A DNA stretch of 64,000 bases from Halictus rubicundus. Taxonomy: Eukaryota > Arthropoda > Insecta > Hymenoptera > Halictidae. The notes beneath the pieces are model-generated. The model made no database searches. It saw only the letters and a list, made by a program, of their open reading frames with translations, and had not been told where the DNA came from. Both the position numbers and the translations under genes were made by a program. Below, one piece after another: positions 25,918 to 39,064 of this stretch; within the stretch, counting starts at the first letter, position 1; each line of letters begins with the position of its first letter. The stretch lies in the NCBI RefSeq assembly GCF_050948215.1, contig NW_027488834.1:62001-126000 (forward strand), written 5' to 3'.

Positions 25918-26680
25918 ATAGGATAGGATAGAGGATAGGCTAGGATAGAGGATAGGATAGAGGATAGGATAGGATAGAGGATTGGATAGAGGATAGGATA
26001 CGATAGAGGATATTATAGGATAGAGGATATGATAGGATAGAGGATAGGATAGGATAGAGGATAGGATAGGATAGAGGACAGGATAGGATAGAGGATTGGA
26101 TAGGATACAGGAAAGGATAGGATTGAGGATAGACGATAGGATAGGATAGAGGATTGGATAGGATACCGGATAGGATAGGATAGAGGATAGGATAGGATAG
26201 AGGATAGGATAGGATAGAGGATTGGATAGAGGATAGGATAGGATAGAGGATATTATAGGATAGAGGATATGATAGGATAGTGGATAGGATAGGATAGAGG
26301 ATAGGATAGGATAGAGGATAGGATAGACGATAGGATAGGATAGAGCATAGGATAGGATAGGGGATAGGATAGGATAGAGGATAGGATAGTATAGACGATA
26401 GGATAGGATAGAGGATAGGATAGGATAGAGGATAGAGGATAGGATAGGATAGAGGATAGGATAGGATAGAGGATAGGATAGGATAGAGGATAGGATAGGA
26501 TAGAGGATAGGATAGAGGATAGGATAGGATAGAGGATAGGAAAGGATAGAGGATAGGATAGGATAGAGGATAGGATAGGATAGAGGATATGATAGGATAG
26601 AGGATAGGATAGGATATAGGATAGGATAGGATAGAGGATAGGATAGGATAGAGGATAGGATAGGATAGAGGATAGGATAG

Positions 26681-26855
26681 GATACAGGATAGGATAGGGG
26701 ATTTGATAGGATAGAGGATAGGATAGGATAGAACATAGGATAGGGTAGAGGATACGATAGGATAGAGGCTAGGATAGGGGATTTGATAGGATAGATGATA
26801 GGGTATGATAGTGGATAGGATAGAGGATAGGATAGACGATAGGATAGACGATAGG
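26681..26855 (+). repeat. M2 module (175 bp), copy 1
   Basis: Order: GATACAGG, GGGGATTTG, GAACATAGG (50 bp in), GGGTAGAGGATACG, a second GGGGATTTG, GATGATAGGGTATG, GTGGATAGG, two GACGATAGG. Private GAGGCTAGG and a third GACGATAGG just after. Confidence 0.88.
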
Positions 26856-27226
26856 ATAGACGATAGGATAGGATAGAGGATAGGATAGGATAGAGGATAG
26901 GATAGGATAGAGGATAGGATAGGATAGAGGATAGGATAGGATAGAGGATAGGATAGGATAGAGGATAGGATAGGATAGAGGATAGGATAGGATAGGATAG
27001 AGGATAGGATAGGATAGAGGATAGGATAGGATAGAGGATAGGATAGGATAGAGGATAGGATAGGATAGAGGATAGGATAGGATAGAGGATAGGATAGGAT
27101 AGAGGATAGGATAGGATAGGATAGAGGATAGGATAGGATAGAGGATAGGATAGGATAGAGGATAGTATAGGATAGGATAGAGGATAGGATAGGATAGAGG
27201 ATAGGATAGGATAGAGGATAGGATAG

Positions 27227-27401
27227 GATACAGGATAGGATAGGGGATTTGATAGGATAGAGGATAGGATAGGATAGAACATAGGATAGGGTAGAGGATA
27301 CGATAGGATAGAGGATAGGATAGGGGATTTGATAGGATAGATGATAGGGTATGATAGTGGATAGGATAGAGGATAGGATAGACGATAGGATAGACGATAG
27401 G
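27227..27401 (+). repeat. M2 module, copy 2
   Basis: 546 bp after copy 1; has canonical GAGGATAGG where copy 1 has GAGGCTAGG. Confidence 0.88.
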
Positions 27402-28060
27402 ATAGGATAGAGGATGGGATAGGATAGAGGATAGGATAGAGGATAGCATAGGATAGAGGATAGGATAGGATAGAGGATAGGATAGGATAGAGGATAGGAT
27501 AGAGGATAGGATAGGATAGAGGATAGGATAGGATAGAGGATAGGATAGGATAGAGGATAGGCTAGGATAGAGGATAGGATAGGATAGAGGATAGGATAGG
27601 ATAGAGGATAGGATAGGATAGAGGATATGATAGGATAGATGATAGGATAGGATAGAGGATAGGATAGGATAGAGGATAGGATAGGATAGAGGATAGGATA
27701 GGGGATTTGATAGGATAGAGGATAGGATAGGATAGCGGATAGGATAGGATAGAGGCTAGGATACGATAGAGGATAGGATAGGATAGAGGATAGGATAGGA
27801 TAGAGGATAGGATAGACGATAGGATAGGATAGAGCATAGGATAGGATAGAGGATAGGATAGGATAGAGGATAGGATAGTATAGACGATAGGATAGGATAG
27901 AGGATAGGATAGGATAGAGGATAGAGGATATGATAGGATAGAGGATAGGATAGGATAGAGGATATGATAGGATAGAGGATAGGATAGGATATAGGATAGG
28001 ATAGGATAGGATAGAGGATAGGATAGGATAGAGGATAGGATAGGATAGAGGATAGGATAG

Positions 28061-28235
28061 GATACAGGATAGGATAGGGGATTTGATAGGATAGAGGATA
28101 GGATAGGATAGAACATAGGATAGGGTAGAGGATACGATATGATAGAGTATAGGATAGGGGATTTGATAGGATAGATGATAGGGTATGATAGTGGATAGGA
28201 TAGAGGATAGGATAGACGATAGGATAGACGATAGG
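28061..28235 (+). repeat. M2 module, copy 3
   Basis: Private GATACGATATGATAGAG followed by GTATAGG. Confidence 0.88.
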
Positions 28236-29603
28236 ATAGGATAGAGGATAGGATAGGATAGAGGATAGGATAGGATAGAGGATAGGATAGGATAGAGGAT
28301 AGGATAGGATAGAGGATAGGATAGGATAGAGAATAGGATAGGATAGAGGCTGGGTTGGGATACTGGATAGGATAGGATAGAGGATTGGATAGGATAGAGG
28401 ATAGATGATAGGATAAGATAGAGGATTGGATAGGATACAGGATAGGATAGAATAGAGGATAGGATAGACGATAGGATAGGATAGAGCATAGGATAGGATA
28501 GAAGATAGGATAGGATAGAGGATAGGATAGTATAGAGGATAGGATAGGATAGAGGATAGGATAGGATAGAGGATAGGATAGGATAGATGCTAGGATAGGA
28601 TAGAGGATAGGATAGACGATAGGATAGGATAGAGCATAGGATAGGATAGAGGATAGGATAGGATAGAGGACAGGATAGGATAGAGGATTGGATAGGATAC
28701 AGGAAAGGATAGGATTGAGGATAGATGATAGGATAGGATAGAGGATTGGATAGGATACCGGAATCGAATAGGATAGAGGATAGGATAGGGGATTTGATAG
28801 GATAGAGGATAGAATAGTATAGAAGATAGGATAGGATAGAGGATAGGATAGGATAGAGGATAGGATAGGATAGAGGATTGGATAGAGGATAGGATAGGAT
28901 AGAGGATTGGATAGAGGATAGGATAGGATAGAGGATATTATAGGATAGAGGATATGATAGGATAGTGGATAGGATAGGATAGAGGATAGGATAGGATAGA
29001 GGATAGGATAGGATAGAGGATAGGATAGGGGATTTGATAGGATAGAGGATAGGATAGGATAGCGGATAGGATAGGATAGAGGCTAGGATACGATAGAGGA
29101 TAGGATAGGATAGAGGATAGGATAGGATAGAGGATAGGATAGACGATAGGATAGGATAGAGCATAGGATATGATAGAGGGTAGGATAGGATAGAGGATAG
29201 GATAGTATAGACGATAGGATAGGATAGAGGATAGGATAGGATAGAGGATAGAGGATAGGATAGGATAGAGGATAGGATAGGATAGAGGATAGGATAGGAT
29301 AGAGGATAGGATAGGATAGAGGATAGGATAGGATAGAGGATAGGATAGGATAGAGGATTGGATAGGATAGAGGATAGGATAGGATAGAGGATAGGATAGG
29401 ATAGAGGATAGGATAGGATAGAGGATAGGATAGGATAGAGGATAGGATAGGATAGAGGATAGGATAGGATAGAGGATAGGATAGGATAGAGGATATGATA
29501 GGATAGAGGTTAGGATAGGATATAGGATAGGATAGGATATAGGATAGGATAGGATAGAGGATAGGATAGGATAGAGGATAGGATAGGATAGAGGATAGGA
29601 TAG

Positions 29604-29778
29604 GATACAGGATAGGATAGGGGATTTGATAGGATAGAGGATAGGATAGGATAGAACATAGGATAGGGTAGAGGATACGATAGGATAAAGGATAGGATAG
29701 GGGATTTGATAGGATAGATGATAGGGTATGATAGTGGATAGGATAGAGGATAGGATAGACGATAGGATAGACGATAGG
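29604..29778 (+). repeat. M2 module, copy 4
   Basis: Carries GGATAAAGG; followed by GGATAAGATAGAGG. Confidence 0.88.
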
Positions 29779-30078
29779 ATAAGATAGAGGATAGGATAGG
29801 ATAGAGGATAGGATAGGATAGAGGATAGAGGATAGGATAGGATAGAGGATAGGATAGGATAGAGGATAGGATAGGATAGAGGATAGGATAGGATAGAGGA
29901 TAGTATAGGATAGGGGATAGGATAGGATAGAGGATAGGATAGGATAGAGGATAGGATAGGATAGAGGATAGGATAGGATAGAGGATATGATAGGATAGAG
30001 GATAGGATAGGATATAGGATAGGATAGGATAGAGGATAGGATAGGATAGAGGATAGGATAGGATAGAGGATAGGATAG

Positions 30079-30253
30079 GATACAGGATAGGATAGGGGAT
30101 TTGATAGGATAGAGAATAGGATAGGATAGAACATAGGATAGGGTAGAGGATACGATAGGATAGAAGATAGGATAGGGGATTTGATAGGATAGATGATAGG
30201 GTATGATAGTGGATAGGATAGAGGATAGGATAGACGATAGGATAGACGATAGG
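30079..30253 (+). repeat. M2 module, copy 5
   Basis: Has GAGAATAGG before GAACATAGG, and GAAGATAGG in the middle. Confidence 0.88.
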
Positions 30254-30380
30254 ATAAGATAGAGGATAGGATAGGATAGAGGATAGGATAGGATAGAGGA
30301 TAGGATAGGATAGAGGATAGGATAGGATAGAGGATAGGATAGGATAGAGGATAGGATAGGATAGAGGATAGGATAGGATA

Positions 30381-30469
30381 GATGATATTATAGGATAGAG
30401 GATAGGATATGATAGAGTATACGATATTATAGTGGGTAGGATAGGATAGAGCATAGGTTAGGGGATTGG
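30381..30469 (+). repeat. 89-bp short island
   Basis: Begins at GATGATATTA; the GAATAGGTTAGG...GGAACGG part is absent and ordinary monomers precede it. Confidence 0.88.
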
Positions 30470-30990
30470 ATAGGATAGGATAGAGGATAGGCTAGGATAG
30501 AGGATAGGATAGGATAGAGGATTGGATAGAGGATAGGATAGGATAGAGGATATTATAGGATAGAGGATAGGATAGGATAGAGGATTGGATAGAGGATAGG
30601 ATAGGATAGAGGATAGGATAGGATAGAGGATTGGATAGAGGATAGGATAGGATAGAGGATATTATAGGAAAGAGGATATGATAGGATAGTGGATAGGATA
30701 GGATAGAGGATAGGATAGGATAGAGGATAGGATAGGATAGAGGATAGGATAGGATAGAGGATAGGATAGGATTGAGGATAGGATAGGATAGAGGATAGGA
30801 TAGGATAGAGGATAGGATAGGATAGAGGATAGGATAGGATAGAGGATAGGATAGGATAGAGGATAGGATAGGATAGAGGATAGGATATGATAGAGGATAG
30901 GATAGGATAGAGGATAGGATAGGATAGAGGATAGGATAGGATAGAGGATAGGATAGGATAGAGGATAGGATAGGATAGAGGATAGGATAG

Positions 30991-31165
30991 GATACAGGAT
31001 AGGATAGGGGATTTGATAGGATAGAGAATAGGATAGGATAGAACATAGGATAGGGTAGAGGATACGATAGGATAAAGGATAGGATAGGGGATTTGATAGG
31101 ATAGATGATAGGGTATGATAGTGGATAGGATAGAGGATAGGATAGACGATAGGATAGACGATAGG
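30991..31165 (+). repeat. M2 module, copy 6
   Basis: Combines GAGAATAGG (as copy 5) with GGATAAAGG (as copy 4), so it looks like a mosaic of the two. Confidence 0.88.
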
Positions 31166-33887
31166 ATAAGATAGAGGATAGGATAGGATAGAGGATAGGA
31201 TAGGATAGAGGATAGGATAGGATAGAGGATAGGATAGGATAGAGGATAGGATAGGATAGAGGATAGGATAGGATAGAGGATAGGATAGGAAAGAGGATAG
31301 GATAGACGATAGGATAGGATAGAGCATAGGATAGGATAGAGGATAGGATAGGATACAGGATAGGATAGTATAGACGATAGGATAGGATAGAGGATAGTAT
31401 AGGATAGAGGATAGGATAGGATAGAGGATAGGATAGGATATAGGATAGGATAGGATAGAGGATAGGATAGGATATAGGATAGGATAGGATAGAGGATAGG
31501 ATAGGATAGAGGATAGGATAGGGGATTTGATAGGATAGAGGATAGGATAGTATAGAGGATAGGATAGGATAGAGGATAGGATAGGGGTTTTGATAGGATA
31601 GATGATAGGGTAGGATAGTGGATAGGATAGAGGATAGGATAGACGATAGGATAGACGATAGGATAGGATAGAGGATAGGATAGGATAGAGGATAGGATAG
31701 GATAGAGGATAGGATAGGATAGAGGATAGGATAGGATAGAGGATAGTATAGGATAGAGGATAGGATAGGATAGAGGATAGGATAGGATATAGGATAGGAT
31801 AGGATAGAGGATAGGATAGGATATAGGATAGGATAGGATAGAGGATAGGATAGGATAGAGGATAGGATAGGGGATTTGATACGATAGAGGATAGGATAGT
31901 ATAGAGGATAGGATAGGATAGAGGATAGGATAGGGGATTTGATAGGATAGAGGATAGGATAGGATAGAGCATAGGATAGGTGATTGGATAGGATAGGATA
32001 GAAGATAGGATAGGATAGAGGATAGGATAGGATAGAGCATAAGATAGGATAGAGGATAGGATAGGATAGAGGATAGGATAGTATAGAGGATAGGATAGGA
32101 TAGAGGATAGGATAGGATAGAGGATAGCATAGGATAGAGGATAGGATAGGATAGAGGATAGTATAGGATAGAGGATAGGATAGGATAGAGGATAGGATAG
32201 GATAGAGGATAGGATAGGATAGAGGATAGGATAGGATAGAGAATAGGAAAGGATAGAGGATATGATAGGATAGAGGATAGGATAGGATATAGGATAGGAT
32301 AGGATAGAGGATAGGATAGGATAGAGTATAGGATAGGATAGAGGATTGGATAGAGGATAGGATAGGATAGAGGATATTATAGGATAGAGGATATGATAGG
32401 ATAGAGGATAGGATAGGATAGAGGATTGGATAGGATAGAGGATAGGATAGACGATAGGATAGACGATAGGATAGGATAGGATAGAGGAGAGGATAGGATA
32501 GAGGATAGGATAGGATAGAGGATAGGATAGGATAGAGGATAGGATAGGATAGAGAATAGGATAGGATAGAGGATAGGATAGGATACTGGATAGGATAGGA
32601 TAGAGGATTGGATAGGATAGAGGATAGATGATAGGATAAGATAGAGGATTGGATAGGATACAGGATAGGATAGGATAGAGGATAGGATAGGATAGAGGAT
32701 AGGATAGGATAGACTATAGGATAGGATAGAGGATAGGATAGGATAGATGATAGGATAGGATAGAGGATAGGATAGAGGATAGAGGATAGGATAGGATAGA
32801 GGATAGGATAGGATAGAGGATAGGATAGGATAGAGGATAGGATAGGATAGAGGATAGGATAGGATAGAGGATAGGATAGACGATAGGATAGGATAGAGCA
32901 TAGGATAGGATAGAGCATAGGATAGGATAGAGGATAGGATAGGATAGAGGATAGGATAGTATAGACGATAGGATAGGATAGAGGATAGGATAGGATAGAG
33001 GATAGAGGATAGAGGATAGGATAGGATAGAGGATAGGATAGGATAGAGGATAGGATAGGATAGAGGATAGGATAGGATAGAGGATAGGATAGGATAGAGG
33101 ATAGGATAGGATAGAGGATAGGATAGGATAGAGGATAGGATAGGATAGAGGATAGGATAGGATAGAGGATAGGATAGGATAGAGGATAGGATAGACGATA
33201 GGATAGGATAGAGCATAGGATAGGATAGAGGATAGGATAGGATAGAGGATAGGATAGGATAGAGGATAGGATAGGATAGAGGATAGGATAGGATAGAGGA
33301 TAGTATAGGATAGAGGATAGGCTAGGATAAAGGATTGGATAATATAGAGGATAGGATAGGATAGAGGATAGAATAGGATAGAGGATAGGATAGGATAGAG
33401 GATAGGATAGGGGATTTGATAGGATAGAGGATAGGATAGGATAGAAGATAGGATAGGATAGAGGATACGACAGGATAGAGGATAGGATAGGGGATTTGAT
33501 AGGATAGATGATAGGGTAGGATAGAGGATAGGACAGGGGATTTGATAGGATAGAGGATAGGATAGGATAGAGGATTGGATAGGATAAAGGATAGGATAGG
33601 ATAGAGGATAGGATAGGATAGAGGATAGGATAGGATAGAGGATAGGATAGGATAGAGGATTGGATAGGATAAAGGATAGGATAGGATAGAGGATGGGATA
33701 GGATAGAGGATAGGATAGGATAGAGGATAGGATAGGATAGAGGATAGGATAGGATGGAGGATAGGATAGGATAGAGGATAGGATAGGATAGAGGATAGTA
33801 TAGGATAGAGGATAGGATAGGATAGAGGATAGGTTAGGATAGAGGATAGGATAGGGGATTTGATAGGATAGAGTATAGAATAGGATA

Positions 33888-33976
33888 GATGCTATTATAG
33901 GATAGAGGATAGGATATGATAGAGTATACGATATTATAGTGGGTAGGATAGGATAGAGCATAGGTTAGGGGATTGG
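33888..33976 (+). repeat. 89-bp short island, GATGCTATTA form
   Basis: Preceded by GAGTATAGAATAGG; identical start to the copy at 35,248. Confidence 0.88.
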
Positions 33977-35007
33977 ATAGGATAGGATAGAGGATAGGCT
34001 AGGATAGAGGATAGGATAGGATAGAGGATTGGATAGAGGATAGGATAGGATAGAGGATATTATAGGATAGAGGATATGATAGGATAGAGGATAGGATAGG
34101 ATAGAGGATTGGATAGGATAGAGGATAGGATAGACGATAGGATAGACGATAGGATAGGATAGGATAGAGGAGAGGATAGGATAGAGGATAGGATAGGATA
34201 GAGGATAGGATAGGATAGAGGATAGGATGGGATAGAGGATAGGATCGGATAGAGGATAGAGGATAGGATAGGATAGAGGATAGGATAGGATAGAGGATAG
34301 GATAGGATAGAGGATAGGATAGGATAGAGAATAGGATAGGATAGAGGATAGGATAGGATACTGGATAGGATAGGATAGAGGATTGGATAGGATAGAGGAT
34401 AGATGATAGGATAAGATAGAGGATTGGATAGGATACAGGATAGGATATTATAGAGGATAGGATAGGATAGAGGATAGGATAGGATAGACTATAGGATAGG
34501 ATAGAGGATAGGATAGGATAGACTATAGGATAGGATAGAGGATAGGATAGGATAGATGATAGGATAGGATAGAGGATAGGATAGACGATAGGATAGGATA
34601 GAGCATAGGATAGGATAGAGGATAGGATAGGATAGAGGATAGGATAGTATAGAGGATAGGATAGGATAGAGGATAGGATAGGATAGAGGATAGGATAGGA
34701 TAGAGGATAGAGGATAGGATAGGATAGAGGATAGGATAGAGGATAGAGGATAGGATAGGATAGAGGATAGGATATTATAGAGGATAGGATAGGATAGAGG
34801 ATAGGATAGGATAGAGGACAGGATAGGATAGAGGATAGAGGATAGGATAGGATAGAGGATAGGATAGGATAGAGGATAGGTTAGGATAGAGGATAGGATA
34901 GGGGATTTGATAGGATAGAGTATAGAATAGGATAGATGATATTATACGATAGAGGATAGGATATGATAGAGTATACGATATTATAGTGGGTAGGATAGGA
35001 TAGAGCA
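33961..35007 (+). repeat. 1.05-kb HOR unit, copy 1
   Basis: Begins immediately after the CA of a short-island GAGCAT and runs 1,047 bp to the same point in the next short island. It matches 35,321 onward at a constant offset of 1,360 bp until about 34,530, where this copy carries one extra 34-bp segment (two monomers, with a second GACTATAGG); the offset then becomes 1,326. Confidence 0.88.
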
Positions 35008-35023
35008 TAGGTTAGGGGATTGG
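34935..35023 (+). repeat. 89-bp short island, TATTATACG form
   Basis: Carries ATTATACGATAG, shared only with 36,261. Confidence 0.88.
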
Positions 35024-35320
35024 ATAGGATAGGATAGAGGATAGGCTAGGATAGAGGATAGGATAGGATAGAGGATTGGATAGAGGATAGGATAGGATAG
35101 AGGATATTATAGGATAGAGGATATGATAGGATAGAGGATAGGATAGGATAGAGGATTGGATAGGATAGAGGATAGGATAGACGATAGGATAGACGATAGG
35201 ATAGGATAGGATAGAGGAGAGGATAGGATAGAGTATAGAATAGGATAGATGCTATTATAGGATAGAGGATAGGATATGATAGAGTATACGATATTATAGT
35301 GGGTAGGATAGGATAGAGCA
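35008..35320 (+). repeat. Truncated 313-bp copy of the 1.05-kb HOR unit
   Basis: Starts like the full unit (TAGGTTAGGGGATTGG, then GGCTAGG, GGATATTATAGG, two GACGATAGG, GGAGAGG). It jumps at about 35,222 straight into the next short island, omitting roughly 730 bp of the unit interior. Confidence 0.85.
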
Positions 35321-35336
35321 TAGGTTAGGGGATTGG
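35248..35336 (+). repeat. 89-bp short island, GATGCTATTA form
   Basis: Copy of 33,888 at +1,360 bp. Confidence 0.88.
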
Positions 35337-36333
35337 ATAGGATAGGATAGAGGATAGGCTAGGATAGAGGATAGGATAGGATAGAGGATTGGATAGAGGA
35401 TAGGATAGGATAGAGGATATTATAGGATAGAGGATATGATAGGATAGAGGATAGGATAGGATAGAGGATTGGATAGGATAGAGGATAGGATAGACGATAG
35501 GATAGACGATAGGATAGGATAGGATAGAGGAGAGGATAGGATAGAGGATAGGATAGGATAGAGGATAGGATAGGATAGAGGATAGGATGGGATAGAGGAT
35601 AGGATCGGATAGAGGATAGAGGATAGGATAGGATAGAGGATAGGATAGGATAGAGGATAGGATAGGATAGAGGATAGGATAGGATAGAGAATAGGATAGG
35701 ATAGAGGATAGGATAGGATACTGGATAGGATAGGATAGAGGATTGGATAGGATAGAGGATAGATGATAGGATAAGATAGAGGATTGGATAGGATACAGGA
35801 TAGGATATTATAGAGGATAGGATAGGATAGAGGATAGGATAGGATAGACTATAGGATAGGATAGAGGATAGGATAGGATAGATGATAGGATAGGATAGAG
35901 GATAGGATAGACGATAGGATAGGATAGAGCATAGGATAGGATAGAGGATAGGATAGGATAGAGGATAGGATAGTATAGAGGATAGGATAGGATAGAGGAT
36001 AGGATAGGATAGAGGATAGGATAGGATAGAGGATAGAGGATAGGATAGGATAGAGGATAGGATAGAGGATAGAGGATAGGATAGGATAGAGGATAGGATA
36101 TTATAGAGGATAGGATAGGATAGAGGATAGGATAGGATAGAGGACAGGATAGGATAGAGGATAGAGGATAGGATAGGATAGAGGATAGGATAGGATAGAG
36201 GATAGGTTAGGATAGAGGATAGGATAGGGGATTTGATAGGATAGAGTATAGAATAGGATAGATGATATTATACGATAGAGGATAGGATATGATAGAGTAT
36301 ACGATATTATAGTGGGTAGGATAGGATAGAGCA
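35321..36333 (+). repeat. 1.05-kb HOR unit, copy 2
   Basis: 1,013 bp, exactly 34 bp shorter than copy 1 because it has one GACTATAGG segment instead of two. Line-by-line comparison with 33,961-34,530 shows no other difference that I noticed. Confidence 0.88.
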
Positions 36334-36349
36334 TAGGTTAGGGGATTGG
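36261..36349 (+). repeat. 89-bp short island, TATTATACG form
   Basis: Copy of 34,935 at +1,326 bp. Confidence 0.88.
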
Positions 36350-37240
36350 ATAGGATAGGATAGAGGATAGGCTAGGATAGAGGATAGGATAGGATAGAGG
36401 ATTGGATAGAGGATAGGATAGGATAGAGGATATTATAGGATAGAGGATATGATAGGATAGAGGATAGGATAGGATAGAGGATTGGATAGGATAGAGGATA
36501 GGATAGACGATAGGATAGACGATAGGATAGGATAGGATAGAGGAGAGGATAGGATAGAGGATAGGATAGGATAGAGGATAGGATAGGATAGAGGATAGGA
36601 TGGGATAGAGGATAGGATCGGATAGAGGATAGAGGATAGGATAGGATAGAGGATAGGATAGGATAGAGGATAGGATAGGATAGAGGATAGGATAGGATAG
36701 AGAATAGGATAGGATAGAGGATAGGATAGGATACTGGATAGGATAGGATAGAGGATTGGATAGGATAGAGGATAGATGATAGGATAAGATAGAGGATTGG
36801 ATAGGATACAGGATAGGATAGGATAGAGGATAGGATAGGATAGAGGATAGGATAGGATAGACTATAGGATAGGATAGAGGATAGGATAGGATAGACTATA
36901 GGATAGGATAGAGGATAGGATAGGATAGATGATAGGATAGGATAGAGGATAGGATAGACGATAGGATAGGATAGAGCATAGGATAGGATAGAGGATAGGA
37001 TAGGATAGAGGATAGGATAGTATAGAGGATAGGATAGGATAGAGGATAGGATAGGATAGAGGATAGGATAGGATAGAGGATAGAGGATAGGATAGGATAG
37101 AGGATAGGATAGAGGATAGAGGATAGGATAGGATAGAGGATAGGATATTATAGAGGATAGGATAGGATAGAGGATAGGATAGGATAGAGGACAGGATAGG
37201 ATAGAGGATAGAGGATAGGATAGGATAGAGGATAGGATAG
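36334..37240 (+). repeat. 1.05-kb HOR unit, copy 3 (3' end diverges)
   Basis: Matches copy 2 at an offset of 1,013 bp (for example GGATCGG at 35,606 and 36,619, ATACTGG at 35,721 and 36,734). After about 36,892 the offset is 1,047, because this copy has the second GACTATAGG like copy 1. It differs near 36,810 by lacking ATTATAG, and diverges after about 37,230. Its end overlaps the start of the 3,232-bp duplication. Confidence 0.8.
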
Positions 37241-38467
37241 GATAGAGGATAGGATAGGATAGAGGATAGGATAGGATAGAGGATAGGATAGACGATAGGA
37301 TAGGATAGAGCATAGGATAGGATAGAGGATAGGATAGGATAGAGGATAGGATAGTATAGACGATAGGATAGGATAGAGGATAGGATAGGATAGAGGATAG
37401 AGGATAGAGGATAGGATAGGATAGAGGATAGGATAGGATAGAGGATAGGATTGGATAGAGGATAGGATAGGATAGAGGATATGATAGGATAGATGATAGG
37501 ATAGGATAGAGGATAGGATAGGATAGAGGATAGGATAGGATAGAGGATAGGATAGTATAGACGATAGGATAGGATAGAGGATAGGATAGGATAGAGGATA
37601 GAGGATAGGATAGGATAGAGGATAGGATAGGATAGAGGATAGGATAGGATAGAGGATAGGATAGGATAGAGGATAGGATAGGATAGAGGATAGGATAGGA
37701 TAGAGGATAGGATAGGATAGAGGATAGGATAGGATAGAGGATAGGATAGGATAGAGGATAGGATAGGATAGAGGATAGGATAGGATAGAGGATAGGATAG
37801 GATAGAGGATAGGATAGACGATAGGATAGGATAGAGCATAGGATAGGATAGAGGATAGGATAGGATAGAGGATAGGATAGGATAGAGGATAGTATAGGAT
37901 AGAGGATAGGCTAGGATAAAGGATTGGATAATATAGAGGATAGGATAGGATAGAGGATAGAATAGGATAGAGGATAGGATAGGATAGAGGATAGGATAGG
38001 ATATAGGATAGGATAGGATAGAGGATAGGATAGGATAGAGGATAGGATAGGGGATTTGATAGGATAGAGGATAGGATAGTATAGAGGATAGGATAGGATA
38101 GAGGATAGGATAGGGGATTTGATAGGATAGAGGATAGGATAGGATAGAGGATAGGACAGGGGATTTGATAGGATAGAGGATAGGATAGGATAGAGGATTG
38201 GATAGGATAGAGGATAGGATAGGATAGAGGATAGGATAGGATAGAGGATAGTATAGGATAGAGGATAGGATAGGATTTAGGATAGGATAGGATAGAGGAT
38301 AGGATAGGATAGAGGATAGGATAGGGGATTTGATAGGATAGAGTATAGGATAGGATAGAAGATAGGATAGGGTAGAGGATACGATAGGATAGAGGATAGG
38401 ATAGGGGTTTTGATAGGATAGATGATAGGGTAGTATAGTGGATAGGATAGGATAGAGGATAGGATAG

Positions 38468-38642
38468 GATACAGGATAGGATAGGGGATTTGATAGGATA
38501 GAGAATAGGATAGGATAGAACATAGGATAGGGTAGAGGATACGATAGGATAGAGGATAGGATAGGGGATTTGATAGGATAGATGATAGGGTATGATAGTG
38601 GATAGGATAGAGGATAGGATAGACGATAGGATAGACGATAGG
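38468..38642 (+). repeat. M2 module, copy 7
   Basis: Lies in copy 1 of the 3,232-bp duplication; GAGAATAGG form. Confidence 0.88.
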
Positions 38643-38975
38643 ATAAGATAGAGGATAGGATAGGATAGAGGATAGGATAGGATAGAGGATAGGATAGGAT
38701 AGAGGATAGAGGATAGGATAGGATAGAGGATAGGATAGGATAGAGGATAAGATAGGATAGAGGATAGGATAGGATAGAGGATAGGATAGGATAGAGGATA
38801 GGATAGGATAGAGGATAGGATAGGATAGAGGATAGGATAGGATAGAGGATAGGATAGGATGGAGGATAGGATAGGATAGAGGATAGGATAGGATAGAGGA
38901 TAGTATAGGATAGAGGATAGGATAGGATAGAGGATAGGATAGGGGATTTGATAGGATGGAGTATAGGATAGGATA

Positions 38976-39064
38976 GATGATATTATAGGATAGAGGATAG
39001 GATATGATAGAGTATACGATATTATAGTGGGTAGGATAGGATAGAGCATAGGTTAGGGGATTGG
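38976..39064 (+). repeat. 89-bp short island
   Basis: Preceded by GATGGAGTATAGG; in copy 1 of the 3,232-bp duplication. Confidence 0.88.

Larger units (their letters stand above)
23961..26680 (+). repeat. HOR domain 4: transition zone with A islands
   Basis: Islands reappear (24,036; 24,626; 25,086; 25,794), separated by ordinary 17-bp monomers and by GGATTTGATAGG/GAAGATAGG variants. After 25,917 the array passes into monomers carrying GGATATTATAGG and GATACAGGAAAGG variants. No gene-like sequence was seen. Confidence 0.75.
26681..33960 (+). repeat. HOR domain 5: M2-bearing
   Basis: Defined by six of the eight M2 modules (26,681 to 31,165) in otherwise canonical monomers. The first two M2 copies are 546 bp apart. 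From 31,166 to 33,887 the array continues with ordinary monomers and scattered variants; one 89-bp short island lies at 30,381 and another begins at 33,888. No gene-like sequence was seen. Confidence 0.75.

Noticed and set aside
25906..29164. Overlapping minus-strand frames with Pro/Tyr-rich repeats resembling structural or silk-like proteins
   Set aside because: Two different frames over the same DNA give the same kind of peptide, which a 17-bp (non-multiple of 3) repeat with a stop-free complement must produce. A real repeat protein would hold one frame with a multiple-of-3 period.
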